Shown here in pieces: positions 55,224 through 64,000 of a DNA stretch of 64,000 bases. Source of the stretch: Ichthyophis bannanicus (taxonomy: Eukaryota > Chordata > Amphibia > Gymnophiona > Ichthyophiidae); assembly GCA_033557465.1 (NCBI GenBank), contig CM066048.1, positions 15,352,305 to 15,416,304 of the forward strand, given 5' to 3'. Positions within the stretch are counted from its first letter, which is position 1, and the number at the start of each line of letters is the position of its first letter. The notes beneath the pieces were generated by a model. It had not been told where the DNA came from. It searched no databases and was given only the letters and a program-made list of their open reading frames with translations. The translations under genes were made by a program, and so were the position numbers.

Positions 55224-55267
55224 GGCTTTTAAATGGAGCTGTGGTGCCATGGCTCCATTTAAAAGCC
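55224..55267 (+). repeat. Perfect 16-bp inverted repeat with 12-nt loop
   Basis: GGCTTTTAAATGGAGC at 55224-55239 and its exact complement at 55252-55267. It lies between the L2 relic and the CR1 copy. Confidence 0.8.
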
Positions 55268-55404
55268 CTGACTGGGTTAGTCGGGGCTTTTCTGATCCCG
55301 CAGGGCTAGATGTGTCCTGCGAGATCAGAATCTCGATCGCTTTTGTATGTCCGGCTCAGCTCACACATATAAAGGAGATGTATGTGCGGGACAGAATTGG
55401 GCCC

Positions 55405-56730
55405 AAAGCTTTTGACAAGGTCCCTCATGAGAGACTCTTGATGAAATTAAAAAGAGGCAGTATACTATTGTGGATTAGGAACTGGTTAAAAAAAAACAGA
55501 GGGTAGGGCTAAATGACCTATTTTCTCAATGGAGAAAGGTGAATAGTGGAGTATCTCAGGAATCTGTGCTGGGCCGCTGCTTTTTAACATATTCATGAAT
55601 GACCTGGAAAAGGGAATAACAAGTGAGGTGATCAAATTTGCAGATGACCCAAAATTATTTAAAGTTGTTAAATATGAGGACTGCGAAAAATTGCAGGTGG
55701 ACCTTGTCCAAATGGCAGATAAAATTTAATGTGGACAAGTGCAAAGTTATGCACTTACGGAAGAACAACCCAAACTACAGTTCCACGATACAAAATTCCA
55801 CAATAGGAATAGGGAAGGATCTGGGCATCATCATGAAACCCTCGGCCCAGTGTGCAGCTGCAGCCAAGAAAACAATTCGAATGCTGGGAATCATAAGGAA
55901 AGGAATGGAGATTACAACCAAGGATATTATATTGCTTCTTTATTGCTACATGGTGCGACTGCACCTTAAATATTGTGTGCAATTTCTGGTCACCGTATCT
56001 TAAAAAGGATATAGCAGAACTGGAAAAGGTTCAGAGAAGAGTCGCCAAAATGATAAAGGGGATGGAAGGATATTCATATGAGGAGAGGCTTGAAAGGCTG
56101 GGGCTCTTCAAGCTGGAAAAGAGATGGCTGAGGGGAGATACAATAGAAGTCTATAAATTAATGAATGGAGTGGAACGAGTAAATGTAGACTGGTTGTTTA
56201 CTCCTTCAAAAAAGTAGAAAGACTAGGGGACATGCAATGAAGCTACAGTGCAGCACATTTAAGAGTAATTGGAGAAAATATTTTTCCCTCGATGCATAAG
56301 TTAACCTTATGTTATCCAAGTTTATATACCTGTTTGCTGTAAACACGGAATAGCCTGTTATTCTGTTGATGTTGTTGTATGTGAACTGCGCTGATACCAA
56401 ATAGCGCGGTATATAAAAGATTGTAATAATAAATAATAAATAAATAAATAATCAAACTCTGGAATTTGTTACCAGAGGATGTACTAAAAGCTGTTAATAT
56501 AGCTGGGTTTAAAAGAGGTTTGGACAAGTTTCTGGAGGAAAAGTCCATAAACTGTTATTAAAGAGGACTGGGAAAATCCACTTGCTTATCCCTGGGACCA
56601 GCAGCATGGAATCTGTATACATTTTGGGCACCTGAGAGGTACTTGCGACCTGAACTGGCCACTTTGGAAACAGAATAGTAGGACTGATGGACCCGCAGTC
56701 TGACCCAATATAGCATTTCTTATCCTTTTA
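55405..56730 (+). mobile_element. CR1-type LINE 3' half, degenerate, with a nested tail element
   Basis: It starts at AFDKVPHERLLMKLK (the RT palm) and includes LRIRNWL-like text. The conserved LGIIRKGMEITTKDI block and the frame at 55975-56217 ([20 protein letters not shown]) follow. The end resumes after an insertion at about 56296-56450. Confidence 0.85.
56296..56450 (+). mobile_element. Short LINE/SINE tail element inside CR1
   Basis: It interrupts the CR1 text between the phrases for the tail of ORF2 (…GATGCATAA | TCAAACTCTGG). It contains GAACTGCGCTGATACC ... AGCGCGGTATATAAAAG and ends in (AAAT)n, like 10441-10712. Confidence 0.55.
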
Positions 56731-57120
56731 TGCCTTTTCTCAGCTGCAGGATTCCCATCTCTCACAATTGTACATATCACCACATCAGGCCTTAAAATTA
56801 TGGACCACTACATTTATAATCACACTATTGTGTGATACAGTTATTTTTTTAAATTGAATGCAACCCCTTGTTCCAATTCCCACCTGGACTACTGGGTTTT
56901 CAGTAGTCAACAGTGAAACTGATGATGTAGTTGATCACCTAATGTGAAGCACTGATGAGTCAGGGATGACTAGATCCCCTCTGGGAATGGACCGGCTTCA
57001 CTGTAGACTCAAGCTCGGAAGTTTAAGTTTAGTTGTCAAGTTGGTTCTTTGGCCTCAAGTTAAGAAAATTCCTTAACCCAAGGAGATCAGAGCCTGTAGT
57101 GGTGGTTTCACAAGGTGAAA

Positions 57121-57448
57121 TTAGATTTATTTATTTATTTTTATTTAGTATACATTTGTATACCGCTACTTCCAGCGATCAGCAGCAGTTTGATTACAGA
57201 TTGGAAATTGTCAAATCATGACAGGAAATTTTTGAGGTATAAACACATTGATTAGACAGGAAAGCACAGCACACAGAGAACTATTTTACAGGGAGCATGG
57301 GCTATGGAGGGTTAAGTGGCTTGCCCAAGACCACAAGGAGCACCTGTGGGACTAGAAACCCCAGTCCTTCCGGCCCAAGGTTGCTGTCCTCCAGTGGGAT
57401 TTGAACCCCCGACCTTCCGGCCCCAACCACTAGGCCACTCCTCCACTA
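57121..57448 (-). mobile_element. tRNA-headed SINE, full length
   Basis: Minus strand: GGAGGAGTGGCCTAGTGGTT head, GGGTTCAAATCCC as a good B box, CTTGGGCAAGCCACTTAACC body, then a tail with GCTGGAAGTAGCGGTATAC followed by (AAAT)n. The head and body match the SINE at 49024; the tail is a variant. Confidence 0.75.
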
Positions 57449-57967
57449 TGTGCTAATTTATGTGCTAATTTATGTGCTAATTGTTGTTCCTAAATAGCTC
57501 AGAACCGCCTCTCCGCTCCAGTACCTATTTTATTTATTTATTTAGACAAAGCAGACTCACTGGAGCAACAAATAAGTAGTTAATATATATATATATAATC
57601 AAACTTTTTAACCGACTAACACTAAAATAAGTGTTAAGTGAACTTCCCACTTTAAGAAAGTATCGCACATAACGCTGCACAGGTATGCCACCTGCCTCCC
57701 CCTGAATGAAGACAGTGGACAAACCCAATTCTCCTTACTATCAATCTCTACTCCCCCCTGAAGAGCTTTCTGCCCAAAACAAAACTGAATCTTCAGCCTA
57801 ATCTTAGCGCCATTCCGCTTCAGGCAGCAGTTCCACCAGGGAGGGATCCGGGACTGGACTGGAGTAACTCAAGGAACAACAATTAGCAGGTAAGTCTAAT
57901 TTCACCTTCCTTATCATCCCTCCAGTCCAGTCCCGTAACCTCTGGGGATGTAACAGAGCAGTGAATA

Positions 57968-58975
57968 TTAACGGGAGGGACCTGCCAGACCAGCCTGAAG
58001 CACTGCCGATCCAAAACAGGCATCTCCTGCCGCCTGAACATCCAGACGGTAATGTCTGACAAAGGAACTCAACGTTGACCAAGTTGCTGCCTTACAAATC
58101 TCAATGGCCTGCACCAAACTATACTCCGCCCATGAAGCAGCCTGCGCCCTAGTCAAATGTGCCCTCAGCCCTTCCAGAACAGACTTTCCCTTCAAAACGT
58201 ATGCTGACGCTATCACCTCTTTGAGCCATCTGGAAATGGAAGATTTGGCCGCTGTTTTCCCTTTCCTAGGCCCCCCAAATAACACAAACAATCTATCCGA
58301 TTTGCGGAAAGAGGCTGTAATCTTCAGGTACTTCCTAAGCTTGGAGCGAACATCTAAGAGCCGCAACTTCCCCCTAGAGTCGTCACCTCCATTGAACACC
58401 GGTAAAGAAACTACTTGATTCACATGAAAAACCGAGACCACCTTGGGCAGAAAAGACGGCACCGGTCTCAAGACTACCTTCTGTTCCGAAAAAAACAGAA
58501 ATGGTTCCTCACAAGATAAAGCCTGCAACTCTGAAATCCTCTGAGCGAAACAAATGGCTACTAAAAACACCGCTTTTAGAGTAAGGTCCTTTAGAGAAGC
58601 CTTACCTAAAGGCTCAAAGGGTTCCTGGACCAACACTTCTAAAACCAAATTGAGGTCCCATGTCGGCACAGCCACTCTACACAGTGGCCGCAAGAGAGGC
58701 ACCGCTCTCAAGAACCTCTTTATATCTACATGCGCGCCTAACGCTTTGCCTTGAACCTTTCCCTGATAATAGGAAAGCGCTGCCAACTGCACTCTCAGAG
58801 AACTGGCCGCCAAACTTTTCTCAAAACCATCCTGCAGGAAAGAAACAATCTGCGAAACCAAAGACTTTGAAGGCTGAAACTGTCTATCCGCACACCATGC
58901 CTTGAAAATACACCACACTCGGACATACACCAACGAAGTAGACCTACGCCTGGCCTTCAACAAGGTGGAAACCAC
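57968..58975 (-). CDS. Tyrosine recombinase of a DIRS retrotransposon (335 aa, catalytic residues present)
   Basis: It integrates DIRS circular DNA without a target duplication. An N-terminal helical SAM-like region (1-100) is followed by the catalytic domain: R146 in AQRISEL, HLTR (H273 and R276), W299 in KAATWS and the nucleophile Y309 in RHYRLD. All of the expected R-H-R-Y set is present. The ORF is 335 codons without a stop, and the natural start may be upstream. It is the last ORF of the element, after RNase H. Other DIRS pieces in the window (1-1534) have stops in this region. Confidence 0.85.
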   Translation of the reverse strand: MVSTLLKARRRSTSLVYVRVWCIFKAWCADRQFQPSKSLVSQIVSFLQDGFEKSLAASSLRVQLAALSYYQGKVQGKALGAHVDIKRFLRAVPLLRPLCRVAVPTWDLNLVLEVLVQEPFEPLGKASLKDLTLKAVFLVAICFAQRISELQALSCEEPFLFFSEQKVVLRPVPSFLPKVVSVFHVNQVVSLPVFNGGDDSRGKLRLLDVRSKLRKYLKITASFRKSDRLFVLFGGPRKGKTAAKSSISRWLKEVIASAYVLKGKSVLEGLRAHLTRAQAASWAEYSLVQAIEICKAATWSTLSSFVRHYRLDVQAAGDACFGSAVLQAGLAGPSR

Positions 58976-59337
58976 CGCTGCTGAATATCCCCTGGACTTC
59001 AGCCTTGCCCTTTCAACAGCCAGGCTGTAAGCGAGAACCGATCCACCGCACGCGAAGCGGACCCTGAATTAACAGATCCTTCTGTGACAGCAGATGCCAT
59101 AGTCGATCCACCAGTAGACGAACCAGATCCGCATACCATGGTCTCCTTGGCCAATCTGGCGCGATGAGGATCACCAGAACTCGGTGTAACTCTATTTGCT
59201 GAACAACTCGACCTATTAAGGCCTATGGCGGAAATACGTATAGGAGACCTTCCACCGGCCACCCTTGCATTAGAGCATCGAGGCCTTCCGACATCCTTTC
59301 TCACCTTCTGCTGAAGAACTGACTGACCTTTGCCGAC

Positions 59338-60018
59338 TCAAACATCGCCATAAGATCCATTATTGGAGTCCCCCAGCGGTGCACTATCTGCGAAAACACC
59401 TCTGGATGGAGAACCCACTCTCTGGGATCCACTCGGTATCGACTCAAAAAAATCGGCCTTCACGTTGTTCACTCCTGCTACATGTTGTGTCGACAGAGCC
59501 AGAAGATTCTCTTCGGCCCAAGTTAACAGTTGATCGGCTTCCTCTTCCAACTGCACACTTCCCGTGTTGCCCTGCCAATTAATGTAGTCTACTGTGGTTG
59601 CGTTGTCTGAAAGAACTCAAATCGCCTTTCCCTGCAAGCAAGTTCGAAACGCCTGGAAAGCCAAGAGTACCGCTCTCATTTCTAGCCTGTTTATAGACCA
59701 ACTGCTCTCCAGGGAACTCCACTGTCCCTGTGCAAACTGTCCTTCGAAATGTGCTCCCCATCCTAACAAACTGGCATCCATTGTCAATGGCTTCCAGGAC
59801 GGGGACTGTAGCGGCATTCCCTTCTCCAGGCACCCCGGCATTAGCCACCACCGAAGGGCTAACCGCATCTCTGACAGACAGGAGCCTCCACGACAGAGTC
59901 TGACTGATGAGACCATCTTCAAAGTAAAGCCCTTTGTAAGGGTCTCATATGGGCCTTCGTCCGCGGTACTAGCTCGAGAGTGGCCGCCATGATTCCTAGA
60001 AGTTGCAAATACTGCCAC
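59338..60018 (-). pseudogene. DIRS RNase H region (frameshifted)
   Basis: SINRLEMRAVLLAFQAFR supplies the E-containing helix. Later, in another frame, EEEADQLLTWAEENLLAL, QHVAGVNNVKADFFE (the closing N-x-x-A-D motif) and SIPSGSQRVG follow. At least two frame changes separate the parts. Confidence 0.7.
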
Positions 60019-60162
60019 GCCGTGGGAGCCCTCTTGTCCAGAAACCTGCGCACTAGAGCTCTCAACCCCTGTGCTCGGCCTTCTGGAAGAAACACCTTTC
60101 CTTTGGATGTGTCGAAACGAGCTCCCAGGTAGTCCAGGCTCTGCGACGGAGTCAGCCTGCTC

Positions 60163-60809
60163 TTAGAAAAATTGACAACCCAACCCAGGCTCTAAAGAAG
60201 TTGTACCACTCGGGCCGTGGCTGATGCGCTCTCGCTCCTTGACTTCGCGTGTATCAACCAGTCGTCCAAATAGGGATGAACCAGCACTCCTTCCCTGCGT
60301 AGCGCCGCCACCACCACCACCATTACTTTGGTAAACGTCCACGGCGCCGTAGCCATACCAAACGGTAACGCCTGGAACTGGAAATGACCCATAGGCACTG
60401 CAAACCTGAGGAATTGCTGGTGCTCCCGCCGGATCGGGATGTGAAGGTAAGCTTCTGACAAGTCTAGGGACATAAGAAACTCTCCCTTTCTGACCGCCAC
60501 AATGACCGACCACAGAGTTTCCATATGAAAGTGTGAAACTCTGAGACGGCGATTTCCCCACTTTAGATCCAAGATGGGTTGGAAGGCTCCTTCTTTCTTT
60601 GGGACCACAAAATATATGGAGTACCGACCACAACCGTATTGATCTGGTGGTACCGGCACCACTGCCTTGAGAGACATATCAGCCTGTCTAAGGTCTCTTG
60701 TACCGCCACTTGCTTGGACTGCGCCTTGCAGGGCGACTGAATGAATGAACTGACCACCGGACGTTGAAACTCTAGAGCATACCCTTCTCGAATGACCTCC
60801 AACACCCAC
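60163..60809 (-). CDS. DIRS reverse transcriptase (partial, 205-aa frame)
   Basis: The blocks are in order: IYFVVPKKEGAFQPILDLK, FLMSLDLSEAYLHIPI (catalytic D), FQFQALPFGMATAPWTFTKV and VHPYLDDWLIHAK (catalytic DD). A preceding frame (61123-60563) carries the N-terminal AWVQIILDQWVLEVIREGY. The RT region is therefore split by a frameshift near 60650. A stop at 60192 precedes SLGWVVNFSKS in the same reading direction. Confidence 0.8.
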
Positions 60810-60896
60810 TGGTCCAATATGATTTGGACCCAGGCAGGATAAAATTCCCGTAGCCGCCCTCTTACAGGCTCCAATCCTACCTGAGTCCCCCCCGTT

Positions 60897-62446
60897 TCAT
60901 TGCGCCTTTCTAAGGTTTGAGGATGATGGACTAGCGAAGCCTCTACCTGCTCCCCAAAATCCTCGAAACCCCTGATTCCTAGCGGGAAACCTCCCCCGCT
61001 GATATTGACCAAAACAAGGAGACCGGAAATGGCAAAATTCTCTTTGTTGACCTTTGAGCATTGCAGTGGGTCTACTCTGCTTCTGCTTATCCTCTGGAAG
61101 GCGTCCACCCTTGGATTCTCCAAGGTCTTTCACCAACTTGTCCAAGTCTTCTCCAAAGAGAAGCTTTTCTCTGAGAGGAAGTTTACTCAGCCGAGCCTTC
61201 GAGGACGTGTCAGCCGCCCAGTTATGCAGCCACAAATAGCACCTCGCTGCCACCACCAAGGCCATACTCTTTGCTAACCCTCGGATAAGGTCATAATGAA
61301 TGTCCGCGAGATACGTCGCCCCAGACTCTAACCGAGCTACCTCATCAGTTTGTTCTACCCCCTGATCCACTTGGACTCGCTGCGACCAACGAAGACAAGG
61401 TCTAGCAACCCAAGCCAATAGAGGCCTGCATTGAAAGAGCACTGATGTCAAAAACTTGCTTCAACAAAGTGTCCAATTTCCTATCCTGGAAATCCTTGAG
61501 AACCGCACTACCTTCCACCGGAATTGTTGTTTTCTTAGTAACATCCGATACCGCCGCATCAACCTTAGGAGAGTGAAAAAGATCCTGATCCTGATCCGAC
61601 AAGGGATAGAGGTGGGCCATAGCCCTGGAACCCTTAAGGCCCGTCTCAGACATATCCCATTCACACCCTTTGGGTCTTACGGAAGGCCTGCAACAACGGA
61701 TCCTTTAATGTAGCATCCTCTGTTGGAAGATTAGAAGGCATGTTTAGAGCTTTAAGCGTTTCCGCAATGAGTGCCGGCAATTCCTCTCGCCTGAACACTC
61801 TAACTACTCTAGCTTGCTCCTCTGGCTCAGTGAGTTCACCTTTTTCTAAATTTTCCTCCATATCAAGCTCTTGATCGACATCTGCAGGCTCCAAGGCTTT
61901 GAAAGCCTCCGACCGCTCTAGCACCTCACCCAAGCACCTTGGCTTTTTAGAGGGGACGCTGCCTGTTCCCAACCCAACTGGGGAACATGGCCGCTTGTCT
62001 CTGCTCCACCTCTGCAGGTCCGACCTCTGGTCCCCGCTGCTGTAAACAAAATGCTTGATAAAGCAACAGGAAGAAATCCGGGGGAAACATTGCCAGAATT
62101 CCCCCTGTCCTAAAACCTGTTGCGGTGACGGACCTGGTGCCGATGAAGGCCCTGCCACAGTTTCCTGGGATGGCATGGAAGGAATCACGGACTCCGGTAA
62201 GCCTATAACAGCCTCTTTCTGAGCTTCCACTCCCCCCTCCAGGGCTTACTCCATTGAGGCTGCCTCCTGAATGCAACCTCTGCAAACTCCCGTTTCTGAC
62301 ACCATTCCTCGTCTCGTACCACACACTAAACACTGGGGCCTGGATGGCATTATGCCCCCCCCCCCAGCTATGCCCTCTAGGAACCTGAACTCCAAAGTTC
62401 CGACAAGGAAAATCAACAACCTACAACTTACCACACACACCAACAA
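60897..62446 (-). pseudogene. DIRS gag-like region (three frames)
   Basis: First CLVCGTRRGM ... CRGC, a possible zinc ribbon (62446-62250). Next is an acidic region (ELDMEENLEKGELTEPEEQ) and a helix (LPALIAETLKAL). The core at 61653-60897 follows, with LFHSPKVDAAV, YLADIHYDLIRGL, WLHNWAADTSSKARL and LREKLLFGEDLDKLV, which also appears in the relic at 30690-30940 as FFGEKVKED. Stops and shifts lie near 62249, 61661 and 61402. Confidence 0.7.
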
Positions 62447-62866
62447 TCAGGAAAAAACACCAAACCTTTTTTTTTTCCAACTCTGCCTGATTCCTTAGAC
62501 AAGGTATCCTCCAGAAAATGGGGGTTCACCAAACCCTAGGAACTCAAGAAAAATGAGCTAAGGGGCCTGAACCAAGCCTTAGTAGCTAATAACTGCCTGC
62601 TCTGTTTCCCGCACGAAAACCGCACGGTCAGGTTTCGGCCCTGCACGGTGATCCTCACGCCCGTCTAAAAAGACTTGCCCGCTATTCTCCTTGCCCTCAA
62701 GTTGCTTCCTCTCCTTACCTCCATCTGCCATCTGATTTTTGCTGCCACGGCTCTAACCCCATGCTCAGCCATACTCGCGGCTTTGGCGCTGGAGGAGAAA
62801 CCACTGAGGAGAACACTTCCACCTTGATCACCACGTCAACCAACAGCTCTTCTGTTGTCATCTATT

Positions 62867-63370
62867 AACCCCAACTGCAGTTGAAGTTGCAGAACTCGAA
62901 CCCTAGATTCATCACAGTCAAGTGAAGTCAGCAGCCGTTGATAACACTGTAGAAAGGAAGGCGACTACAAAAGTATTAGCTATGTGGCGATATTACCCTA
63001 TACCCCAAGATGATGCTGTTACACGAGTATAATATGTGATTTAATTCCCACCCTTTCTAACTTGCAGGTGAGAATAATCAAAGGGGGGAATGTGGTAGGC
63101 CATGGCCTATATAATAGCCTGTACATGTATGAGAGGCCTGCAAGCTAGGTCTGAGTCCCCACCCCCACCTAGAAATAGTAGTGCTGAGAAAGATCAAAGT
63201 CAGTGAAGGTCTGAGGATCTGCCTTAAACCGCTCTAAACTGCTTGTGATAAGTTTGTGTTAATCCTTATTCAATTCTTTTATGCTGATGATAGATATGTT
63301 CCAGTGTTTTGCATTCTCACATTCTCTGAGCCTAGAGATGACCTAGTAGTAGGGATGTGTTTATGTCTAG
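62867..63370 (+). mobile_element. Possible retroviral 3' end: polypurine tract and LTR start
   Basis: AAAGGGGGGAA at 63080-63090 is followed directly by TGTGGTAGGCCATGG, the layout of a polypurine tract and U3 start. TATATAATAG follows shortly after. No coding domain is preserved upstream, and the far LTR end is not seen because Gypsy LTR #6 begins at 63371. Confidence 0.4.
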
Positions 63371-64000
63371 TGTGATACAGTAGACTATAGAGAGCCTGTG
63401 GGGGCTAGTAAAAAGGAAGAGCTTACCTTAAACTTGGCTGGACGTGAAGACTCAGCATGTGTGAAGGCAGCTGAGCAGCCAGTGCCGTCAGCACAAGTAA
63501 AGCAGAAAGGGTTTAAAATGAAGTTTCCCTTCTCTAGTAATGACGCAGGTAGAATTAGAGAATCTCATCAGGAGCACCTGTCCTCAGAATCTGACGTAAT
63601 GTGCAGAGAGGAGAGATATACAAGTTCCTGGTCTGAACCAGGAAGTGGTCAGAAGGGTCAGAGGAGTCAGAGAAGGCAGAGAGCTCAGAGCAGTAGAGCA
63701 ACTGGTCTCTGGAACGACAGTCCCAGGAAGGATTTCCACACAAACAGGAAGTGGGGCAGAGTCTCTGAGGGATTGCATGAGCCACGGAGGAACCTTGCTC
63801 AAGCTGAAGGAACTGTGCCAGGGGAGAGGAAGCTCAAAGCTGACTTCAAAGCCTGCAGTAAGGTAACAAGTTTGAAACCTTATCTGTATAGGGAAGAGGC
63901 TAGAGGTTTTAATGAGTACAACCCTGAGCAGTCTTATAACTCAGACGGATACTCAGACTTCCTACTAAGAAAGCCAAGAGAGGCAATCCAGAAAGAGACA
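63371..64000 (+). mobile_element. Gypsy LTR #6, 5' part (runs off the window)
   Basis: It starts TGTGATACAGTAGACTATAG, with AGAGCC nearby, aligned to TGTCACAGGGTAGACCCAAC of LTR #3. The sequence remains open in the LTR ORF frame to the last base of the window. Confidence 0.65.
63371..64000 (+). CDS. LTR-internal ORF of LTR #6, incomplete (at least 210 codons)
   Basis: Open from the first LTR codon (CDTVDYREPVG, compare CHRVDPTEP of LTR #3) to the window end with no stop; the first ATG is at 63518. The protein is hydrophilic and rich in R, S, Q, E and K (for example SGQKGQRSQRRQRAQSSRA). No transmembrane segment or domain is visible. By analogy it should end in an MQ ... MDC tail beyond the window. 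Confidence 0.6.

Larger units (their letters stand above)
57790..62866 (-). mobile_element. DIRS-type retrotransposon, near full length
   Basis: Minus-strand order: gag-like ORF (62446-60897), RT (60809-60163), RNase H (60018-59338) and tyrosine recombinase (58975-57968). This is the DIRS layout, with no integrase, protease or LTRs. Frames between gag, RT and RNase H are broken, but the recombinase is open. Outer ends are approximate. Confidence 0.8.

Overview
The window is repeat-dense DNA from a large-genome vertebrate, probably an amphibian. A caecilian is my guess, from the mix of CR1, DIRS, Gmr1-type Gypsy, L1/Tx1, RTE, L2 and Penelope elements together with tRNA-headed SINEs; this is inference, not identification. 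I see no convincing host gene, rRNA, functional tRNA gene or CRISPR array. Almost every long reading frame belongs to a transposable element, usually broken by stops or frameshifts.

Layout. 1-1534: tail of a DIRS element (minus). 1539-5326: a chromovirus-unlike Gypsy LTR (minus) split by a 2.8-kb DNA transposon (1666-4501) with 130-bp imperfect terminal inverted repeats and a transposase-like ORF. 5327-6650: Penelope-like tail with a GIY-YIG domain. 6663-8641: DIRS and CR1 fragments. 8642-25680: one minus-strand CR1 interrupted by an L1/Tx1 LINE (9266-23635, flanked by AAATCTTAA). The LINE itself holds three later insertions: a Gmr1-like Gypsy element with a SCAN-like capsid (10713-16327), a solo LTR (19702-21194) and another CR1 (21702-23291). 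25951-28571: plus-strand CR1 with a 621-aa RT ORF. 28575-31030: DIRS relic.

31031-42095 is a BovB-like RTE LINE cut by five insertions: two solo LTRs (one carrying its own CR1 insert), a 124-bp hairpin insertion with a 15-bp target duplication, a nearly full-length CR1 (36451-40187) and a SINE. 42105-47120: SINE, CR1 and L2 pieces. 47120-49020 and 50500-51880: nothing recognised. 51885-53000: a 51-bp minisatellite and hairpin-forming GC-rich DNA. 53536-56730: L2 and CR1 relics. 57121-57448: SINE. 57790-62866: a DIRS element with a tyrosine recombinase ORF whose catalytic residues are all present. 62867-63370: a possible retroviral polypurine tract and LTR start. 63371-64000: start of another Gypsy LTR, running off the window.

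The most unusual signal is a group of LTRs at six loci (plus a partial duplicate at 11215-12034) that share TGT...ACA ends, about 4-bp target duplications and a long reading frame inside the LTR. In the five loci with a preserved 5' end the frame is open from the first LTR codon (TGT), apart from an early stop in one. The five loci whose 3' end is visible finish with an MQ...DC tail before an AATAAA signal. This looks like a coding region that overlaps the LTR of Gmr1-type Gypsy elements, comparable in position to retroviral genes that overlap the 3' LTR.
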